From contig CM055099.1 in the NCBI GenBank assembly GCA_029204225.1, positions 41,091,631 to 41,155,630 of the forward strand: a stretch of DNA of 64,000 nucleotides. Reading direction: 5' to 3'. Source of the DNA: Diphasiastrum complanatum. Its lineage: Eukaryota > Streptophyta > Lycopodiopsida > Lycopodiales > Lycopodiaceae. Positions 58,548 through 64,000 of the stretch are shown here, one piece after another. The notes beneath the pieces were generated by a model that worked only from the letters and a program-made list of their open reading frames with translations, was not told the origin of the DNA and did not search any database. The position numbers and the translations under genes were made by a program. Positions within the stretch are counted from its first letter, which is position 1. Each line of letters starts with the position of its first letter.

Positions 58548-58552
58548 GGTAC
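58548..58552. repeat. Target-site duplication GGTAC, right copy
   Basis: Matches 52114-52118. Confidence 0.95.
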
Positions 58553-58639
58553 TATAAATTGCATAAGGGTGAGCCATCTACAGCTAGACCTAATCCCTTA
58601 CATAGGATAGGCCTCCCTACCAAGAGGCCTAGGAAGTAG

Positions 58640-59150
58640 AGAGTCCCTAAGAGGGCTATGAGGATCAAAATGCTCCAAAAAAAGTGGAGGAGAATGAACT
58701 AAAATGCATTGGAACGTAGGCAAGCACATTTTGTTCAAGGACACTTTCGATTACAGCTTCATGGTGTACAAAAAGCCAAAAGGTTTATCTGAGATTTTTG
58801 GCTATGTGGATGTGGATTGGGGAGGTGATTGTGATGATCACAGATCAATCACAAGGTATGTATTCCATTTTTGTAATAGTTCTTTCTCCTAGTCAAGTAA
58901 AAAGCAAAGTATAGTTGTTTTATCCACAACAAAAGCAGAGTATAAGGCATTGTGTAGTGCAGCTCATGAGGCCATTTGGTTGAGACAAACCTTGGATGAG
59001 ATGGGCAAGACCACACGACTATACATAGTGATAGCCATACTAGCATCCAACTATAAAAAAATTTGATGCTCCACACAAAAACCAAACACATCGAGATTGT
59101 CTATCGCCTTATACATGAGAGGTTGGTGAGTCACTGCAATATTTTGGAAG
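58640..59150 (+). pseudogene. Copia RNase H remnant
   Basis: The plus strand reads IFGYVDVDWGGDCDDHRSIT (58795-58855), then, after a shift and stop, SSKKQSIVVLSTTKAEYKAL and HEAIWLRQTLDEMGK, then KTKHIEIV-like words near 59080-59100. These are the copia RNase H blocks with Asp and Glu residues. Upstream 58704-58795 is open but weakly similar. It is older than, and oppositely oriented to, the young copia next to it. Confidence 0.8.
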
Positions 59151-59237
59151 CTTTTTGACCCTATTACCAAGGCTTTCCAGAAGCAAATATTTAAAAAAGA
59201 AAACCATAAACGCCAGTATGTCCAACGATGTATGCCT

Positions 59238-60499
59238 CACTAACAGAACCTCGATAATTGAATCGGTCCCCGAGGTATTCCCATAATATCTTGTGTTGTT
59301 TATATAATGTGTTTTTCGAGGGATATATCGAGGGAGGTCGGTATACCCCTCGGGGGTAGACTGCTCATAGTGACTATGTTTTTCGAGGGATATATCGAGG
59401 GAGGTCGGTATATCCCTCAGGGATAGGCTGATCAAAGTGAATGTATTCTGAGGGCTATATTGAGGGAGGTCGGTATATTCCTTGGAGATAGAGGGACATA
59501 AAGAGCAATGTCTCGAGGCTTATTTCGAGGGGGAGAAAATGCAAAAAAAAAAAAATAATTAGGACAGCATAGAGCCAGTGTACTGGCTCCATTCTGCCCC
59601 AAAAATAAACTCCATCGAACCCCAACTCACACATAAAGTATAGCCTTTACAACTATATATTGTCATTATTCAAAATTTGTGGCATACTCAATGTGAATAT
59701 GATTGAATTCATTAAGGTTTTTGGGTAGTACACAACCATGTGACTTGACAACTATATATACAATAATCATAATAGTTTATAACAACTTTGCATGGCACTA
59801 CAATGTGTGACTCTATTATGCAATTGACCTTTCCACACTTTTTGAAATTTGAATTTCAAGAAAATTCTTGTGGAAATGTCATGCAAAAATAAATAAATAA
59901 AAATAAAAAAGGGTTGCTAGCTATCAATGTTACCCCATTTAGATTGCTGGAGTCCCCAATTAAACTTTTTTGGCATGGATTTAATATGTATGATAGAGCC
60001 ACGCCAAGGCAAAATGCCAATTTTTTGGTGAAGTTTTAGGGTTCCATGGTAAAACACCACATTCTCTTATGTTGTATGATGATTCATAAGTTGACTTGCT
60101 AATCTTATGTTACGATCTGATATGTATTGTTGATTCATAATTCCATATGACTCTACAATAATCTTATGTTATGTTGTTTTACATACTGAGAATTCAGAAT
60201 TCCAATTGATCGTGATGATCTTATGTAATGATATGGTGATGATTATGTTATGATTATGATTTCTCTATCTACTATTATTGTTGCATTTCTTGGTACGATA
60301 AAATTACCCATATCAATTTCAATGTTTTTACTATCATGGATTGTTGTTTATACCGAAGGCTATTAATGTCGATGACCATTTTCTATATTGGCTATTCATT
60401 TGCAATAGAATTAAAAATGCTTTCGATTTTTTAACTTTTTTTTTTTGACAACTAAAAGCCTCGGTATATTCACCAAAAATTGCTCGAACTATTGTAGTG
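59238..60499. mobile_element. Probable non-autonomous CACTA-type DNA transposon
   Basis: The left end starts CACTAACAGAACCTCGATAA; the right end, reverse-complemented, starts CACTACAATAGTTCGAGCAA. Both carry CCTCGGTAT or CGAGGTAT words inside the ends, like the subterminal repeats of CACTA elements. 1262 bp with no transposase frame. The flanking trinucleotides (CCT left, GTC right) do not match, so a clean 3 bp target duplication is missing; the ends may be slightly different or the element is rearranged. Confidence 0.45.
59312..59545. repeat. 66-67 bp tandem repeat, about 3.5 units
   Basis: Units begin TTTTTCGAGGGATATATCGA at 59312 and 59379 and in diverged form near 59444 and 59507. Each contains GGGAGGTCGGTATA. 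Located just inside the left end of the CACTA-like element. Confidence 0.85.
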
Positions 60500-61476
60500 G
60501 TCATTGTTATTGTACGTCAATCTGTCACAACTTAACAACAGTGCATTCCTGATTTGTACAAAAGCTCTATTTTCTTAGGTTTTCTTGGAAATAAGAGACT
60601 TGTTGAATTTGGAAGATGCTATCAAGAAGTAGTCATAACTGCTAATGGTTTGAGACACGTGAGTAAGGTGCTTTGAGTTAAGAATGAAAATTTGTGTAGA
60701 ATTCTATTTGAATATTTGGAAGATGAACCAAGGTAAGAGTAATGTTAATTGTAAACATTACAAATCTCAAATATTGTCCATGCATGACAATTTGTACAAA
60801 AGCTTTTTTGAGGAAAAACATATATATGCTTCTTCTGTTTTCAATTTTATTTGTGGCATTGATAATATGTTGTTATTGCAAAAAGTTGAGTCTGGAAAAA
60901 CTCCTACAAGAAATAATTTTAGTTTGTTCTCTAGTTTATTCATCCACATGGACCAATAGAAATCCTTCAAATGGACCTCAATGTAACGAAAACAAATTCC
61001 TTTAATTTGAGCAAAGACTATAGTTTCCCATTGAACATGTTTAAAAAATTTGTTATTGGTTTGTAAATTTGCCCATAGCCAAGATGGCTAACCAGCCACA
61101 AATTCTCATCATTGTGAACATAAGCTTGGCCATCATTTAGTATTTCTTACATGGCATGCCTTATAGGGCCCTTTTGAGTCAAGAGTTTATCTAATGCATA
61201 ATTTTGCAAGTGCTGATAGGTTGGTAGTGGAGTTTATAAGACTTTTTCTCCTGGGGCATGTGATGCAACTTAAGATTGTCGGAAACTTCAATTAAAGCTA
61301 GTGATGGTTTCATATGCCTTAAGATCATTTTATTCTGCTTGTTTTGAATCAAGATGACATTGTATCTACAAAGGACTACAGATCATTGACAATGTTGAAT
61401 ACTCATTGTAAGATCATTTCTAAAATTCCAATGTTGAGGCACAATATAGAAGATTTTGGTTTTATATATTAAAACG
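60500..61476. other. No assignable feature
   Basis: AT-rich. An open stretch at 60684-60959 has no recognisable motif and low-complexity composition. Confidence 0.4.
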
Positions 61477-61797
61477 CTAGTTCGATAATGCTTCTTGGTT
61501 TCCAAGGGAGGCTCGAACTTGGGACCAATGAAACTTTGGATGCCAAGATAACCAACTCAACCAACCCCCTTGGGTTCTAGTTCAATAATGCTTCTTGGTT
61601 TCCAAGGGGAGGCTCGAACCTGAGACCAAAGAAACTTTGGATGTCAAGCTAACCAACTGAGCCAACCCCGTTGGACTCTAGTTCAATAATGCTTCTTGGT
61701 TTCCAATGGAAGGCTCGAACTTGAGACCAAAGAAACTTTGGATGTCAAGCGTTAACCAATTGAGCTAACTCCCTTGGGTCTAGTTCAATAATGAGTT
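61477..61797 (-). repeat. Three tandem tRNA-derived (SINE-like) units plus a partial fourth
   Basis: Units of 100, 101 and 102 bp start with CTAGTTC(G/A)ATAATG at 61477, 61577, 61678 and (partial) 61780. On the minus strand each has an A box (GGCTCAGTTGGTTAGC in unit 2) and a B box (GGTTCGAGCC) spaced as in tRNA genes, with GGGG before and CCCC after. A cloverleaf does not fold properly (T-stem arms do not pair), so these are tRNA-derived repeats, not working tRNA genes. A common 14 bp tail word joins successive units. Confidence 0.75.
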
Positions 61798-62894
61798 GAA
61801 TACCATGATAATGGTTTCATGAGGTGCTCTTTGATGTGTTCTTTTCACTCTCAATAACAATTAAAGTGGTGAATGTTGATATCATTAAAAAAACGTGACA
61901 TGAAATATCCCACGAGCTTTGAAGAGTAAATAAAGAAATAAACTGTATCCTAACAAAACATGCCATAGTACCGAAGAAGGCTCCACCAATATTTTTGTCA
62001 TGCACAAAGCTGGAAATTCTAAAGCTCCTATGATGGACTACCACATGATGGCTATGTGGGCTATTGAGTTAAATTTGTGATTGGACGTGACATTTGAGAG
62101 CTCATTAACAGATAGATTTTGTAAGCGTTTCTGGGTAATAGTACATGATATAAGGAAATATGAAGATACTGAGCACTTGTAAGACATGCCAAAATTGGTT
62201 AGGAACACTTATTGGAGAGGATGCTGGAGCACTAATTCAACATCAAATTCGAAGATGAAAGTCTCTTGACTTTTGGGTTTTCAGTGAAAGCTCACATTTG
62301 TTTCTACCACGAGCAAGATACTTTTGCATTGCAATGCCAGTACGTGAGGTTTTTAGAAGATCCACCGACAAACAAAAGACACTATATTGCTGTTGGTGCC
62401 CACTACCTTAACAAAACAAGATCGTTGAAGAGCAAGTTTTATATAAACAGTTATACGTTTTGAGAAAACCTTCTTTGTCGTGCACTTTTTCAGTATAGCA
62501 GAATTCAGCTGTAGTGTACATAATCACAGATATGAGCATTAGCACAATTAGCTACAGTTGCTTAATTTGAGAATTGGAAGCGAATAAAAGCACACATATC
62601 TGGATTCTGGTTTTGAGATGCCAAGCACTCAACAAATAAACAATGGAAGCCGCTCAATTTTTCCAAAAACTTATATCCGGCTTCAATATACAACCTCTAG
62701 GGAAGTCGATTTTTGTAAAGCTGGAGAACTGTGAGAGCAAGCTAGCCAAGATAGTGCTTGACAATAAGTAGTTCTGACATTATGATAGAAATGCAAGGTA
62801 CCCAGTGCTTAGAAGAATTCGGTGGACTAGATCACTGCATAAACTTTAGTGTGAGAGCATCTGGTCTAGTGCAAATCTTCGGTAGTTAAGCTAA
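61798..62894. other. Intergenic, includes 3' flank of the HD-Zip gene
   Basis: No supportable gene. The HD-Zip 3' UTR must lie in the right-hand part on the minus strand, but I see no clear poly(A) signal. Confidence 0.45.
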
Positions 62895-63953
62895 TCATTC
62901 CCAACACCATGGCCAGATTCCAAACTCATCAACGCCAAAGCAGCTATTGCTGTAGCAATCTTCCTGAAATAGACAATCTTCCAGCAAGAGGGAGATCTGT
63001 TGATAGTTCAGTGGCTTGCAGACGCTGTATGAATCCTCAGTTTGTAATGGATGCGTACAACATGTTGTCTGATCCGATTTCTTGGCCTGTAGTAAGGAAA
63101 TGATTTTCTGATCTACTGAACTCTCGCTTGAAAATGGGTGCTGGCCTGCATCTGGGTCATTCATTTGGGAACCGTCAGCAATTGGAGATTCTTTACTGAG
63201 TTCTAGTGAAGATTGTGGGCTTGAGGCCGCCGGCTTTTTGTCCAAATCAGAAACGTGCTGCAAGATTGAGCTAAGAGATCGAGGATGTGAAAGATTCCAA
63301 TCTGGAGAAGGAGCTAGTACGTCTTTCGTGTCTGTCTCATTGCTGTCGCACTTAGTCTTGAGCTTGGCTTTCAAAGATGAAATCTGCAGCGGCAAAGCCA
63401 TATATACAGTACCATCTGCAAATGAGTTACTATGGCGTTTGCAATAGTACAGCTCACCACAGATTGCAATTTGGATGCAAGAGAAAGAAATAGCTTGTAA
63501 TTTTATTCGCTAGTTTAAAGTGCAAGATGTAGGAAAAGCTTGAGGGCGAGAGGAAGAAGAATTACGAGATCAATTGCTAACCTCTACATATAGCTTCTCC
63601 TTCTCTTCCATTAAAGTGTCATATGCACCTTTGAGAATGTTGTAATCTCGCTCGAGCTGTTTTGTCTTCCAGCGAGCTCGCCTGTTCTGAAACCAAATCG
63701 CAACCTGGCGTGGTTGCAGCCCCAGATCCCTGGCAAGCTGCAGCTTTCTTTCGGGCTCCAGATGATTGTCCACATCAAAGCTTCTCTCCAAAGAACGGAC
63801 TTGTTCAGCTGTCAATCTTCGCTTTTTCTCTGCATGATGAAAGGCATCATCCGCGATTAATTCTCCATCGCCAGTATCATCTGAGGCTTCCAGTAAATCA
63901 GACGACGTACGCTTTGCATTGCCTGCCATGATTTCTTCTTGTCCTGCAGCCAT
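62895..63953 (-). CDS. HD-Zip class I homeodomain-leucine zipper transcription factor (two exons)
   Basis: CDS = 63953-63582 and 63383-62895, 286 aa. Start at the ATG 63951-63953, the first in frame after an upstream TAG. The homeodomain spans about residues 43-99 ([19 protein letters not shown] through [12 protein letters not shown], recognition helix intact). Leucines 100, 107, 114, 121 and 128 form perfect heptads; the fifth comes from exon 2, which fixes the splice sites (donor GTTAGC at 63581, acceptor CTGCAG at 63384, 198 bp intron, phase 0). The C-terminal half is Ser/acid-rich and ends GIWPWCWE, like the aromatic activation motif of class I proteins. No START or MEKHLA domain follows, excluding classes III and IV, and no CPSCE follows the zipper as in class II. 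Such proteins bind CAATNATTG-type sites as dimers in the nucleus, often in growth, ABA or stress responses (family knowledge). The promoter is outside the window. Confidence 0.93.
63384..63581 (-). other. Intron of the HD-Zip gene
   Basis: 198 bp, GT...AG on the minus strand, phase 0. Choosing the acceptor CTGCAG rather than the earlier ATTTGCAG is required for an in-frame join and for leucine spacing. Confidence 0.85.
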
Positions 63954-64000
63954 GTCAACCACGTCCTAACGCTTTAGTTTATTGTTTTCATAAAAGCTAG

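Noticed and set aside
61477-61797. Functional tRNA genes
   Set aside because: Boxes A and B are present but the T arm does not pair and no plausible anticodon arm forms.
63954-63962. Earlier GTG start for the HD-Zip protein
   Set aside because: A plant nuclear gene would use the ATG at 63951-63953, the first after an in-frame TAG.

Overview
This is a stretch of land-plant nuclear DNA dominated by nested LTR retrotransposons, with one recognisable host gene at its right edge. Plant origin follows from a two-exon HD-Zip class I transcription factor gene (62895-63953, minus) whose leucine zipper continues in perfect heptads across its intron. It also follows from Ty1/copia and Ty3/gypsy elements primed by plant-type initiator-Met and Asp tRNAs. 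The species cannot be fixed from the sequence.

Layout. 1-1374: end of a gypsy RNase H fragment followed by broken, unassigned coding sequence. 1375-9951: AT-rich DNA with no gene I can support. 9952-20830: an old gypsy element on the minus strand (LTRs about 88% alike by eye) with decayed gag, protease, RT, RNase H and integrase, plus a further ORF between integrase and 3' LTR. It also carries a 24-25 bp minisatellite in two places, and a foreign plus-strand piece replaces its RT core. 21130-23260: an RT scrap and unassigned gene-like sequence. 23480-38542: a decayed copia element (minus) split by a young gypsy element (23851-35328, plus, 5 bp target duplication GGTCC, two 1219 bp LTRs with about 7 differences). 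39509-49174: overlapping remnants of at least two gypsy elements in opposite orientations. 49175-51246: 3' part of a plus-strand relative of the 9952-20830 element. 52119-58547: a complete, very young copia element (minus, 655 bp LTRs with 2 differences, one unbroken 1317-codon polyprotein, target duplication GGTAC). 58640-62894: a copia RNase H remnant, a CACTA-like element with 66-67 bp tandem repeats, and three tandem tRNA-derived units. 62895-63953: HD-Zip gene.

How the parts work together. The copia polyprotein keeps every catalytic residue I checked, so it may still be mobile or was very recently. The young gypsy element is close to intact: by my reading its gag-pol was one frame, now broken by one small frameshift and two amber codons. 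Its most interesting part is an additional sense-strand gene of about 1000 codons after integrase. This gene appears to run through the polypurine tract and use the first bases of the 3' LTR as its stop codon. The unrelated-looking extra ORF of the 9952-20830 family sits in the same place and also ends in a coiled coil. These extra ORFs and the minisatellite are the best candidates here for something not well described. The HD-Zip gene is probably independent of the transposons, apart from having them about 1 kb and more downstream.
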